A stretch of 5,191 bases of DNA from Clostridia bacterium (GCA_016295665.1 JAEDKS010000161.1:1-5191); one strand, 5' to 3'; shown: positions 1 through 5,103, numbered from the stretch's first letter. The notes: generated from the sequence alone by a model not told the origin. Numbers and translations: made by a program.

Positions 1-839
1 GCCCCGGCCCCTGCCGCGTCCCCTTTCCGCCTGCGGGCCCTGCGGAAGTAGTAGGCGCAGAGCACCCGGTTCATGGCCCGCTGGGGCACCACCCGGTGCA
101 GCCACGCCACCAGACGCTGGGAGGGACTGGCAATGATGCGCCGGGCGGGCATGCGCCGCCTGACCAAAAGCGCCGCCACCCTCCGGCCCAGCGCCACCGG
201 ATCGCTGCCGTGCTGCTCGTCGTGGTCGATGACCGCCACGGCGCTTTGATAGCGTTCCGCGTAGGGGGAAGCCGCGTCCATGGCTTCGGCGGGCCTGCGG
301 TACCGTGCCGCGCCGCCCCGGTGGTCGCCGGGCTCCACCAGGCAAACCTGAATGCCGAAGGCGCGCACCTCCTGCTGAAGGCACTCCGCGTAGCCCTCCA
401 TGGCGTGCTTGGCGGCGGTGTAGGCGCTCTGGAAGGGGATGCCCATCACCCCGTTGATGGAGGACAGCAGCACGATGCGTCCCCGTCCCGCCTGCCGCAT
501 CCGGGGCAGCGCGGCCCGGTTGACGCGCACCACGCCGAGGAAGTCGGTGTCCAGAACGTGGGCGTACTCCTCCGGGGTGGTTTCCTCGCAGCTGCCGGGC
601 GTCAGGATGCCGGCGCAGTGAATGACGGCATCCACGCCGTCCGCGTAGCGCAGCGCGGCCTCCGCGAAGGCGTCCACGCTTCCCTGATCCGTCACATCCA
701 GCGGCAGATGCCGGATGCCGACCACATCCTCGTCGGTAAAGGAGCGGGCACCGGCGATGACCGTGTGCCCCGCCTCCCGCAGGGCCAGGGCGATGTGGAA
801 CCCCAGCCCGCTGGAGGCGCCCGTGACCCAGGCGATCAC
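1..839 (-). CDS. Short-chain dehydrogenase/reductase (classical SDR), 3' end beyond window
   Basis: This is a classical SDR, an NAD(P)-dependent oxidoreductase with a Rossmann fold. The reading frame is open from a GTG at 839 to the window edge, giving at least 279 codons, so little more than the stop should be missing. Visible motifs are the cofactor-binding TGASSGLG (residues 6-13), an Asp-Val after beta-3 (D48-V49), a variant NNAG motif reading HCAG (74-77), the catalytic serine in LLSSING (S126 or S127), the YxxxK pair Y140 and K144, and EPG at 169-171. An Arg at the end of beta-2 (R32) suggests NADP(H) preference. The usual catalytic Asn of helix 4 appears to be Asp (D99 in DTDFLG). The GTG start overlaps the mtnN stop as GTGA, and no in-frame ATG or good ribosome binding site lies close upstream, so translation is probably coupled to mtnN. 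The substrate cannot be told from sequence; the C-terminal tail resembles 17-beta-HSD-like SDRs. Confidence 0.92.
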   Translation of the reverse strand, partial: MIAWVTGASSGLGFHIALALREAGHTVIAGARSFTDEDVVGIRHLPLDVTDQGSVDAFAEAALRYADGVDAVIHCAGILTPGSCEETTPEEYAHVLDTDFLGVVRVNRAALPRMRQAGRGRIVLLSSINGVMGIPFQSAYTAAKHAMEGYAECLQQEVRAFGIQVCLVEPGDHRGGAARYRRPAEAMDAASPYAERYQSAVAVIDHDEQHGSDPVALGRRVAALLVRRRMPARRIIASPSQRLVAWLHRVVPQRAMNRVLCAYYFRRARRRKGDAAGAG

Positions 840-1522
840 AGGGCGGTCAGCAGGCGCTCCACCACCTGCTGGGAATGGCTTGCCGCCAGCGCCGTGAACG
901 TGGGGTAGTCCATGTCGGACTGCCCGTTGGCCCCGTCGGAAATGGAGCGGAGCACCCCGCAGGGCACGCCGTGCATGTAGCAGGCCTGTGCCACCGCGCC
1001 GCCCTCCATCTCCACGGCCTTGGCGCCGAAGCGCTCGTGGATGCGCTGGCGCACGTCGCCCCGGTTGATGAACTGGTCGCCGGTGGCGATGATGCCCTCG
1101 TGCACCCGCACCCCGACGCCCTCCGCCGCCTGCCGCAGCCGCTCCCGCAGCGCCGCGTCGCAGGGAATCTCCACCAGATTGATCTTGCTCACCATGCCCA
1201 CGGGGTCACCGATGGGCGAGGTGTCCATGTCGTGCTGCACGGCGGCGGTGGCGATCACCATGTCCCCGATGCCCACCCCCTCCGCGCCGGCGCCCGCCAC
1301 GCCGAGATTGAGCACCCAGGCGGGGTGATAGTGCAGGATCATGCTCTGGGCGCACAGCGCCGCGTTGACCTTGCCGGGCCCGCAGACCGCCAGCACCGCC
1401 TCCTGTCCGAACAGGCGTCCGGACACGAAGGTGTCCATGCCGATCCGCTCCTCCCTGCGCTCCGTGAGCTTCGCCATCAGCGCCTCGACCTCCACCGCCA
1501 TGGCCCCGATCAATCCGATCAT
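836..1522 (-). CDS. mtnN: 5'-methylthioadenosine/S-adenosylhomocysteine nucleosidase
   Basis: This enzyme hydrolyses the N-glycosidic bond of methylthioadenosine, S-adenosylhomocysteine and 5'-deoxyadenosine, releasing adenine. It clears inhibitory by-products of SAM chemistry and feeds methionine salvage and the activated methyl cycle in the cytosol. The product is 228 aa, close to the 232 aa of E. coli MtnN. It starts MIGLIGAM and has the catalytic and binding residues E11 (E. coli E12), the ribose-binding Glu in VEMEG (E173, E. coli E174) and the catalytic Asp of SISDGA (D196, E. coli D197). The nucleoside phosphorylase core motifs GPGKVNAA (48-55) and NLGVAGA (72-78) are present. The ATG at 1522 is chosen because the family begins at MxGxIGAM and GGGAGG lies 8 bases upstream. 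An upstream in-frame ATG at 1639 would add 39 unrelated residues and lies upstream of the promoter. It is the first gene of a two-gene unit with the SDR. Confidence 0.97.
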   Translation of the reverse strand: MIGLIGAMAVEVEALMAKLTERREERIGMDTFVSGRLFGQEAVLAVCGPGKVNAALCAQSMILHYHPAWVLNLGVAGAGAEGVGIGDMVIATAAVQHDMDTSPIGDPVGMVSKINLVEIPCDAALRERLRQAAEGVGVRVHEGIIATGDQFINRGDVRQRIHERFGAKAVEMEGGAVAQACYMHGVPCGVLRSISDGANGQSDMDYPTFTALAASHSQQVVERLLTAL

Positions 1523-1559
1523 CCGTCGTACCTCCCGCGTTTCTTCGTGGTATGCTTCT

Positions 1560-1588
1560 ATTATAGGTTTTTTCGCCGCGCTCGTCAA
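1560..1588 (-). promoter_or_regulatory. Sigma-A promoter of mtnN-SDR
   Basis: A -35 box TTGACG (1588-1583) and a perfect -10 box TATAAT (1565-1560) are separated by exactly 17 bases. Transcription should begin near 1553, giving a leader of about 30 nt that contains the mtnN ribosome binding site. The promoter lies outside any accepted coding sequence, in the gap after the PadR operon terminator. Confidence 0.87.
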
Positions 1589-1726
1589 TGGGCAGCTTGC
1601 GCCCCGTGCCCGAAAGCGCCGACCGGTTTTCTTCTTCATGAACCCCCCTTACAGTTTGACCATATGGAAGGTAGAACAGTGTCAGATATTTCTTCATCCG
1701 TCAGGCGTTTTTCCTTCTCCCGGACG
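1589..1726. other. Intergenic gap, no gene seen
   Basis: This is the stretch between the PadR operon terminator and the mtnN promoter. On the minus strand two ATGs (1697 and 1639) open frames, each running into mtnN, one out of frame and one in frame. Neither resembles a known protein and both contain the mtnN promoter. No further signal was recognised. Confidence 0.5.
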
Positions 1727-1756
1727 AAAAGCAGCGGCCCCCGCGGAAGCCGCTGC
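1727..1756 (-). terminator. Rho-independent terminator of the PadR operon
   Basis: On the minus strand an 8-bp GC-rich stem, GCAGCGGC paired with GCCGCTGC (1756-1749 with 1738-1731), has a 10-base loop and is followed directly by TTTT (1730-1727). It lies 33 bases after the stop of the GyrI-like gene, the last gene of the operon. The T run is short, so termination may be incomplete. Confidence 0.75.
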
Positions 1757-1788
1757 GTTCCGAATTACCTGTGATGCTCCGGGATTCC

Positions 1789-2301
1789 TCACGCCAGACA
1801 GGCGCCGTAGTCCAGAATGACGCGCCCCTGCTCGTCGGGCGTGGTGAAGCGGGGGCAGCTGTAGCGCTCGAAGAAGATCAGGCTGCCGTCCGGCAGGCGG
1901 TACCAGTCCGCCATCCCGGCCTCGCGCATGGCCCGCACGCAGGCGTCGTGCATGCCGTAGAGCTCGGGGCCCTCCGGCCCGCGAATCCAGCAGACCGCCG
2001 CCGCCGCCGCTGGCAGCTCCACCGCCGCGAAGCCCTCGGGCACCGCCGCGTCCTCCGCGCAGAGGATGCCGATCCAGTAGCTGCAGTCCATCCCCTCATC
2101 GCCCAGCATCAGCCCCACATAGCTCCCGTCCAGCAGCCTGCCGGGGTTGGCCTTCTCGATCACATCGAACCAGCCGTTCCCGAACCAGGTGCCCCAGTGG
2201 GCCGCGAAGCTGCCGTTCACCCGGTCGCTCTCCGTGTAGCGCCTGCCGACGAAGCGCGCCCGTGGCAGCTCCTCCCGGTATGTCCTGATGATTTCCGCCA
2301 T
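1789..2301 (-). CDS. GyrI-like small-molecule-binding domain protein
   Basis: This 170-aa protein matches the GyrI-like (AraC effector-binding) fold over nearly its whole length. Members bind hydrophobic or cationic small molecules; some are ligand-sensing partners of regulators, and some stand-alone members hydrolyse cyclopropane-containing toxins. Family-like features are VGRRYT (18-23), a Trp-rich stretch at W36, W39 and W44, YWIGI (75-79), VPEGF (87-91), the conserved acidic FFERY (E145 in the ligand pocket) and the closing ILDYG (162-166). There is no DNA-binding domain, so it is a stand-alone sensor, scavenger or hydrolase. The ATG at 2301 is preferred because GGGGAGG lies 8 bases upstream. 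An in-frame ATG at 2379 overlaps the preceding stop as ATGA but lacks a ribosome binding site and would add 26 unconserved residues. It is the last gene of the PadR operon, so its ligand may be the PadR inducer. That link is inferred. Confidence 0.83.
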   Translation of the reverse strand: MAEIIRTYREELPRARFVGRRYTESDRVNGSFAAHWGTWFGNGWFDVIEKANPGRLLDGSYVGLMLGDEGMDCSYWIGILCAEDAAVPEGFAAVELPAAAAAVCWIRGPEGPELYGMHDACVRAMREAGMADWYRLPDGSLIFFERYSCPRFTTPDEQGRVILDYGACLA

Positions 2302-2342
2302 GCTGTTTTCCTCCCCGCCCCTCCGGGCCGTGTGCTGCCACC

Positions 2343-2372
2343 AGTCTACCATGGCCCCCGGGGCGCTGTCAA
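2343..2372 (-). promoter_or_regulatory. Possible internal promoter for the GyrI-like gene
   Basis: On the minus strand TTGACA (2372-2367) is followed after 18 bases by TAGACT (2348-2343), preceded by an extended -10 TG. It sits in the 74-base gap between the DUF2812 and GyrI-like genes, the only real gap in this operon. The -10 is imperfect (4 of 6). Confidence 0.42.
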
Positions 2373-2375
2373 GGG

Positions 2376-2882
2376 TCATTCGTGCACGAGACGCTCAGCC
2401 TGCAGGCTCTCCCGCTTCTCATGAACGCGGCCCAGCGCGTAGGCGGGCAGCATCGCCACCAGCAGGTTGAGCCAGCCGATGTGGATGGGGTTCAGGCTGT
2501 TCGCCACGCCGATGATGGCGTTCGCCAGCAGCACGGCCTTCATCACCGCGCCGATGCGCCTGAGGTGCTGGATGCGGGAATCCACGTCAGAGAACAGGTC
2601 GAAGCCGCCCAGCTCGGCAGGCCTGCGGAAGTACTGCCAGGACGTGACATGCCCGATGTACTCCGCGCCGGTGTCCTCCATGAACTGCACGTACCCCGGA
2701 TCCATCCCGTGCATCTCCAGCCGCACGATGTAGGCGCCCGGCTCCGTGCGCTCGAACCAGTACACGCAGAAGCCCACGCGCCGCAGCGCCCAGCCGCTCT
2801 GCGCCATCTCGTTGAGCCACTGCTCCTCCTTCTCATAGTCCCACGCCCACCAGACGCGTACCACCCTTCTCATTTCAGCCAT
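2376..2882 (-). CDS. DUF2812 domain membrane protein
   Basis: This 168-aa protein fits the DUF2812 family, whose molecular function is unknown and whose genes very often sit next to PadR regulators in Bacillota. The cytosolic N-terminal part carries the family pattern: WWAWDYEKEEQWL at 11-23, a GW pair (30-31), aromatic-rich YWFE (41-44) and WQYFR (82-86), then FDLFSD (94-99). Two predicted membrane helices follow (about 110-130 and 133-153), with a short charged C-terminal tail. The ATG at 2882 is chosen because GGAGG lies about 6 bases upstream, inside the end of padR. A second in-frame ATG at 2873 is poorly spaced. The first 8 bases overlap padR, so the two are probably translationally coupled. 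A role as a membrane-anchored partner in the PadR-controlled stress response is an inference. Confidence 0.85.
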   Translation of the reverse strand: MAEMRRVVRVWWAWDYEKEEQWLNEMAQSGWALRRVGFCVYWFERTEPGAYIVRLEMHGMDPGYVQFMEDTGAEYIGHVTSWQYFRRPAELGGFDLFSDVDSRIQHLRRIGAVMKAVLLANAIIGVANSLNPIHIGWLNLLVAMLPAYALGRVHEKRESLQAERLVHE

Positions 2883-3201
2883 GGTTCTCCTCCTCCAGAA
2901 TCTCCTCGCCGTTCCGCACCAGCTGCCGCAGCCGCTGCAGCTCCGAAAGCAGCACGTCCCGACCCTCGTTCGTAATGATGTACTCCTTGCGCCGGCTGCC
3001 CTCCTCCCCGGGCAGCGGGGCAATCCAGCCCCGGGTGCACAGGCTGTTCAGCGCGCCGTAGAGCGTGCCCGCCGCCAGCCTGACGCGCCCCTCCGACAGC
3101 CGCTCCACCTGCTGCATGATGCCGTACCCGTGCTGCGGACGGCACAGGGCCAGCAGGATGTAGTAGACCGCCTCGGTCAGCGCGTAGCCGTTGTCATTCA
3201 T
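2875..3201 (-). CDS. PadR-family transcriptional repressor
   Basis: This 108-aa protein is a short PadR regulator: an N-terminal winged-helix domain followed by a C-terminal dimerisation helix. Hallmarks are LTEAVYYILLAL (8-19), HGYGIM (24-29), the recognition-helix GTLYGALNSL (45-54), GWI (58-60), the wing RRKEYIIT (70-77), and a charged leucine-containing C-terminal helix. PadR proteins typically repress their own operon and release DNA when they bind phenolics or antibiotics. The start at 3201 overlaps the preceding membrane-protein gene by 8 bases, with GGGGAG a little far upstream (11 bases), so coupling is likely. A second in-frame ATG is not close. The TATATCG repeats around the operon promoter are the likely binding sites. 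Confidence 0.96.
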   Translation of the reverse strand: MNDNGYALTEAVYYILLALCRPQHGYGIMQQVERLSEGRVRLAAGTLYGALNSLCTRGWIAPLPGEEGSRRKEYIITNEGRDVLLSELQRLRQLVRNGEEILEEENHG

Positions 3202-3475
3202 GCCGCTTCACGCTCCCCTGCTGCCGACTTCTCTCCCAGACCGCGCCGATCGCCATGCCCCACAGGGGCCCGAGGCACAGCCCCATCGCCAGCTGACCGG
3301 GCGCAAACACCATGCAGGTCACCACGCCCACCAGGAGCCCCGCGCCGCACCAGATCACCCAGCGCTGCCTGCGCACCTCATCCCGTCCCCAGGAATCGCG
3401 CCAGTTCGCCGCCAGCAGCGCCAGCGGAGCCCCCAGCAGCAGCCAGGGCAGCGCCGCCATCAGAAAGTCCTTCAT
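3194..3475 (-). CDS. Small three-helix membrane protein, function unknown
   Basis: This 93-aa protein was not recognised as a named family. It has three probable membrane segments: about 4-23, about 39-57 and about 60-80. A short charged segment, RDSWGRDEVRRQR, lies between the first two, and a basic tail (ERSRQQGSVKRHE) follows. It is the first gene of the PadR operon: GGAGGTG lies 8 bases before the ATG at 3475, and the stop overlaps padR by 8 bases. The position suggests a PadR-controlled membrane factor, for example a small efflux or envelope-stress protein, but nothing in the sequence proves transport. A competing frame from the ATG at 3484 gives a low-complexity Ala/Gly product and is not credible. 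Confidence 0.77.
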   Translation of the reverse strand: MKDFLMAALPWLLLGAPLALLAANWRDSWGRDEVRRQRWVIWCGAGLLVGVVTCMVFAPGQLAMGLCLGPLWGMAIGAVWERSRQQGSVKRHE

Positions 3476-3498
3476 GATCCATGCACCTCCATCGGTTC

Positions 3499-3552
3499 AC
3501 GATATATCGTCCTCCGTTATATCGCGACATCATTATATCGCATTCCGATATA
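3499..3552 (-). promoter_or_regulatory. Probable PadR operator: cluster of TATATCG half-sites
   Basis: Five copies of the heptamer TATATCG or its complement lie in 54 bases. A perfect 12-bp palindrome ACGATATATCGT is at 3499-3510, a single half-site is at 3518-3524, and an inverted pair, TATATCG and CGATATA separated by 5 bases, is at 3534-3552. The direct copies start at 3503, 3518 and 3534, so they are spaced 15-16 bases apart. The inverted pair fills most of the promoter spacer and overlaps the -10 box, as expected for a repressor that blocks RNA polymerase. Binding by the adjacent PadR is inferred. Confidence 0.68.
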
Positions 3553-3560
3553 GTTGTCAA
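3532..3560 (-). promoter_or_regulatory. Consensus sigma-A promoter of the PadR operon
   Basis: A perfect TTGACA (3560-3555), a 17-base spacer and a perfect TATAAT (3537-3532) make this as strong a core promoter as sigma-A recognises. Such strength fits a promoter normally held down by a repressor. Transcription should start near 3525, giving a leader of about 50 nt that contains the remaining half-sites and the first ribosome binding site. Confidence 0.9.
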
Positions 3561-3581
3561 TCCCCCGCACGCGATTTCCAC

Positions 3582-3615
3582 AAAAAAATCCCCGACCGCC
3601 ATGCCCGGTCAGGGA
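3582..3615 (-). terminator. Strong Rho-independent terminator of the C39-like peptidase gene
   Basis: On the minus strand a 10-bp stem, TCCCTGACCG paired with CGGTCGGGGA (one G-U pair), has a 7-base loop and runs straight into seven T residues (3588-3582). It begins 11 bases after the peptidase stop codon and insulates the PadR operon promoter just downstream. Confidence 0.93.
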
Positions 3616-3626
3616 CTGTTCCGCGC

Positions 3627-4406
3627 TTACGCCTCCGGAACCGCCACGAGGAAGCAGAAGTCGTTCAGCTCCCCGGACTCCTCGGAGAAGAAGTTGTAGA
3701 ACGTGAAGTTGTACAGGAAGCGCTCAGCGCTGTAGACGCCGTAGCCATCCTGGTTGTGGTCGGTGGTATCGTAGGGATCCGCGACGATGATGACGTCATC
3801 CTGGGTGGTTTCGGTGCCCATGGTGTCGTAGCCGATGATGACCTGCCAATGTCCGCCCCAGTCGTTCCAGCCGATGATGATGGGGTTGCCCGCCGCGAGG
3901 GTCTGCTGAATGTAGTCGAAGGTGAAGATGTCGTAGACCTCCTCGCCGGCGTCGATGGCGGAGTAGCAGCTGAAGCCGCCCACGGCGTCGAAGATGTCAA
4001 TCAGCTGGCTGAGGCTGGTCGCGCCGGGCTTGCTGCCGATGGTGCCCCGGAAGGCCGCGAGGGTCTCCTCGTTGTGGTCACCCAGCCTGCCGTACCAGTT
4101 CATGACCATCAGCGCGCTGGACACGCCGCAGCTCCATTCGCTGGTCTGCTGCTGGGTCTGGAAGCGGGGCAGGATGGTGAGGGTCTCGGTGGAGGTCATG
4201 TTGTAGAAGTCCAGGCGGCTGAAGTAGGGGCTGTCGATGTGGTCGCCCAGGCGCTCCACGCTGTCGGCGCCGTCCTCGGGGCTGAGGTCGGTGGTGTAGG
4301 GCAGCTTCATCTCATCGGCGTAATTGCCGTGGGTCTCCTCGGCGAGGGCCGCGGTCAGGGTGAGCACCAGCATCAGGGCAACCAGGATGGAAAGGAACCT
4401 TTTCAT
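3627..4406 (-). CDS. Secreted C39-like (papain-fold) cysteine peptidase
   Basis: The 259-aa precursor starts with a typical signal peptide: MKR, a hydrophobic run at about 4-21, and a likely cut after AALA (residue 22). There is no lipobox, so the mature protein should be released or surface-associated. The catalytic layout fits C39-like peptidases. C93 sits in WSCGVSSALM with Q87 six residues before it as oxyanion-hole Gln, H186 is in GGHWQVIIGYD, and D210 is in VADPYD. The mature protein is acidic, and a D/N-rich segment (DTTDHNQDGYG, 213-223) may bind metal. No transporter or double-glycine leader peptide gene is nearby, so the classic bacteriocin-processing role of C39 domains is unlikely. 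A general extracellular peptidase, or an amidase of the same fold, fits better. The ATG at 4406 has AAGGAGG 8 bases upstream. The in-frame ATG at 4496 lies upstream of a terminator hairpin and was rejected. Confidence 0.85.
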   Translation of the reverse strand: MKRFLSILVALMLVLTLTAALAEETHGNYADEMKLPYTTDLSPEDGADSVERLGDHIDSPYFSRLDFYNMTSTETLTILPRFQTQQQTSEWSCGVSSALMVMNWYGRLGDHNEETLAAFRGTIGSKPGATSLSQLIDIFDAVGGFSCYSAIDAGEEVYDIFTFDYIQQTLAAGNPIIIGWNDWGGHWQVIIGYDTMGTETTQDDVIIVADPYDTTDHNQDGYGVYSAERFLYNFTFYNFFSEESGELNDFCFLVAVPEA

Positions 4407-4428
4407 GTCGTCGTCCTCCTTGGGAAGC

Positions 4429-4456
4429 ATCATACGTCGCAGGCTGGCTGGGTAAA
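4429..4456 (-). promoter_or_regulatory. Possible promoter of the C39-like peptidase gene
   Basis: TATGAT (4434-4429, 5 of 6 matches) lies 16 bases after TTTACC (4456-4451, 4 of 6). Both fall between the upstream terminator and the peptidase start, and would give a very short leader of about 16 nt that still includes the ribosome binding site. It is weaker than the other promoters in the window. Confidence 0.4.
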
Positions 4457-4459
4457 GAT

Positions 4460-4492
4460 AAAGAAAAAGTGATGTGCATAAGCACACATCAC
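4460..4492 (-). terminator. Rho-independent terminator upstream of the peptidase gene
   Basis: On the minus strand an 8-bp stem, GTGATGTG paired with CACATCAC (4492-4485 with 4476-4469), has an 8-base loop and is followed by TTTTTCTTTA. The inner bases allow an alternative TGTGC/GCACA register. It ends the transcript begun at the promoter near 4844, and lies 63 bases before the peptidase start, so read-through could also feed that gene. Confidence 0.85.
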
Positions 4493-4809
4493 CCACAGCA
4501 TCTCCCTGTCACCGGGGCGGCATGGTTCCCCCGGCAAGGACAAATCGTGCGGGACAAGGATAGGTTGTCAGAGTCTATACAGTAATCGACTTACTTTTAC
4601 TACTCTTATTGACCATTTCACTCGGATGTGCGCCGTAGCGCGGTGAAACTGAGCTTCTAACTCAATCAATAAAATACAGCGAAAGCTGCGTGTGAGTTTA
4701 TACCCCACATCGGCATTTGACCCGGCTGTCCGTTCGGCCTTGCATCCCCATCGGGAAGGGTCATGTCTCTTACCCGGAATGACTCTTGCCTCATTCCTTA
4801 TCTGCGACG
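4460..4809 (-). ncRNA. Large structured non-coding RNA, family unconfirmed
   Basis: A transcript of about 350 nt is bounded by a strong promoter and a terminator, with no credible reading frame and clearly lower GC than its surroundings. Hairpins seen on the minus strand include GGAATGA/TCATTCC (4797-4791 with 4782-4776) and long-range TGACCC/GGGTCA (4763-4758 with 4723-4718) enclosing TCCC-GATG-GGGA. Others are TGTGGG/CTCACA (4709-4704 with 4696-4691), GCAGC-TTTC-GCTGT (4689-4676), TTTCAC/GTGAAA (4648-4643 with 4621-4616) enclosing GCGC-TACG-GCGC, AGAGT/ACTCT around AGTAA-GTCGA-TTACT (4606-4570), and CCGGGG/CCCCGG (4534-4512). The 5' GATAAG can pair with CTTGTC near 4558-4553, closing a multibranched core of about 250 nt. 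It is not tmRNA, RNase P RNA, T-box or SRP RNA by their conserved motifs. Size, independent promoter and host group would fit the raiA-motif RNA, but that assignment is a guess. It could also be a long cis-acting leader of the peptidase gene. Confidence 0.72.
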
Positions 4810-4815
4810 GGCACC

Positions 4816-4844
4816 ATGATACCAGCTTTCGCCACCGCTGTCAA
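4816..4844 (-). promoter_or_regulatory. Promoter of the structured ncRNA
   Basis: A perfect TTGACA (4844-4839), a 17-base spacer and TATCAT (4821-4816, 5 of 6), with an extended -10 TG just before it. Transcription should begin around 4808-4810, just ahead of the first pairing element. The promoter is comparable in strength to that of a highly expressed gene. Confidence 0.85.
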
Positions 4845-4919
4845 TAGGCGCCGCTGTACTTTTGCTGTATCCAGGGCACGCTGGCCCGCGCCACCGCCTG
4901 GGCTACCCTGCGCCACTGG

Positions 4920-4943
4920 CCCACCCATCCACGCCCGATACCC
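4920..4943 (-). other. G-quadruplex motif 1
   Basis: On the minus strand four GGG runs are separated by loops of 4, 7 and 1 bases, meeting the usual G3+N1-7 rule. Formation depends on strand exposure and is not shown by sequence. Confidence 0.45.
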
Positions 4944-4953
4944 ACCTCACAGG

Positions 4954-4978
4954 CCCGCCCACGCCCGCCCGATACCCC
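4954..4978 (-). other. G-quadruplex motif 2 (strongest)
   Basis: On the minus strand five runs of three or four G are separated by loops of only 4, 1, 3 and 1 bases. Short loops and a spare G-run make this the most stable of the three predicted quadruplexes. Confidence 0.55.
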
Positions 4979-5103
4979 GCGTCACTGGCCCACCAACCCG
5001 CGCCGCGCCATCCCCGCAGAACGCGCCACGCACTCCATCCGCCACCACCCGTCCCTTTACCATCGCCACGCCCGCGTGGGACACACGCCACTCCATCCTT
5101 CAG

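Larger units (their letters stand above)
4914..4994. repeat. Imperfect direct repeats (CACTGGCCCACC and ACGCCCG..CGATACCC)
   Basis: The 12-mer CACTGGCCCACC occurs at 4914-4925 and 4983-4994, 69 bases apart. Between the copies, CACGCCCGATACCC (4930-4943) recurs at 4960-4977 with a 4-base expansion of CCCG. The pattern suggests local duplication and slippage in a C-rich tract, not a mobile element. Confidence 0.6.

Noticed and set aside
1523..1639. In-frame N-terminal extension of mtnN from an ATG at 1639
   Set aside because: It adds 39 residues not found in the family, contains the mtnN promoter and bypasses a well-placed GGGAGG before the ATG at 1522.
1206..1697. 163-codon minus-strand frame starting MKKYLTLFYLPYG
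   Set aside because: Most of it overlaps mtnN in another frame and is Gly/Arg-rich, the first part has no recognisable domain, and it spans the mtnN promoter.
875..1774. Long plus-strand frame opposite mtnN
   Set aside because: It is rich in His, Ala, Arg and Gly and has no family features; it is the antisense shadow of a clear nucleosidase gene in GC-rich DNA.
3499..3552. CRISPR-like or mobile-element repeats
   Set aside because: The repeats are only 7 bases long and overlap a consensus promoter, so an operator explains them better.
3312..4472. 386-codon plus-strand frame opposite the peptidase and the PadR promoter
   Set aside because: It crosses two genes, a terminator and a promoter on the other strand, and its Val/Gly/Ala-rich product shows no domain.
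4666..4794. 42-codon minus-strand frame inside the structured RNA (MRQESFRVRD...)
   Set aside because: The ribosome-binding-like AAGGA abuts the ATG with no spacing, third-position GC is near half unlike real genes here, and the bases are used in the hairpins.
4460..4809. tmRNA, RNase P RNA, SRP RNA or T-box leader as identity of the RNA
   Set aside because: The conserved signature sequences of these classes, such as the tRNA-like CCA end of tmRNA and the GGTGG-type T-box sequence, are not present.
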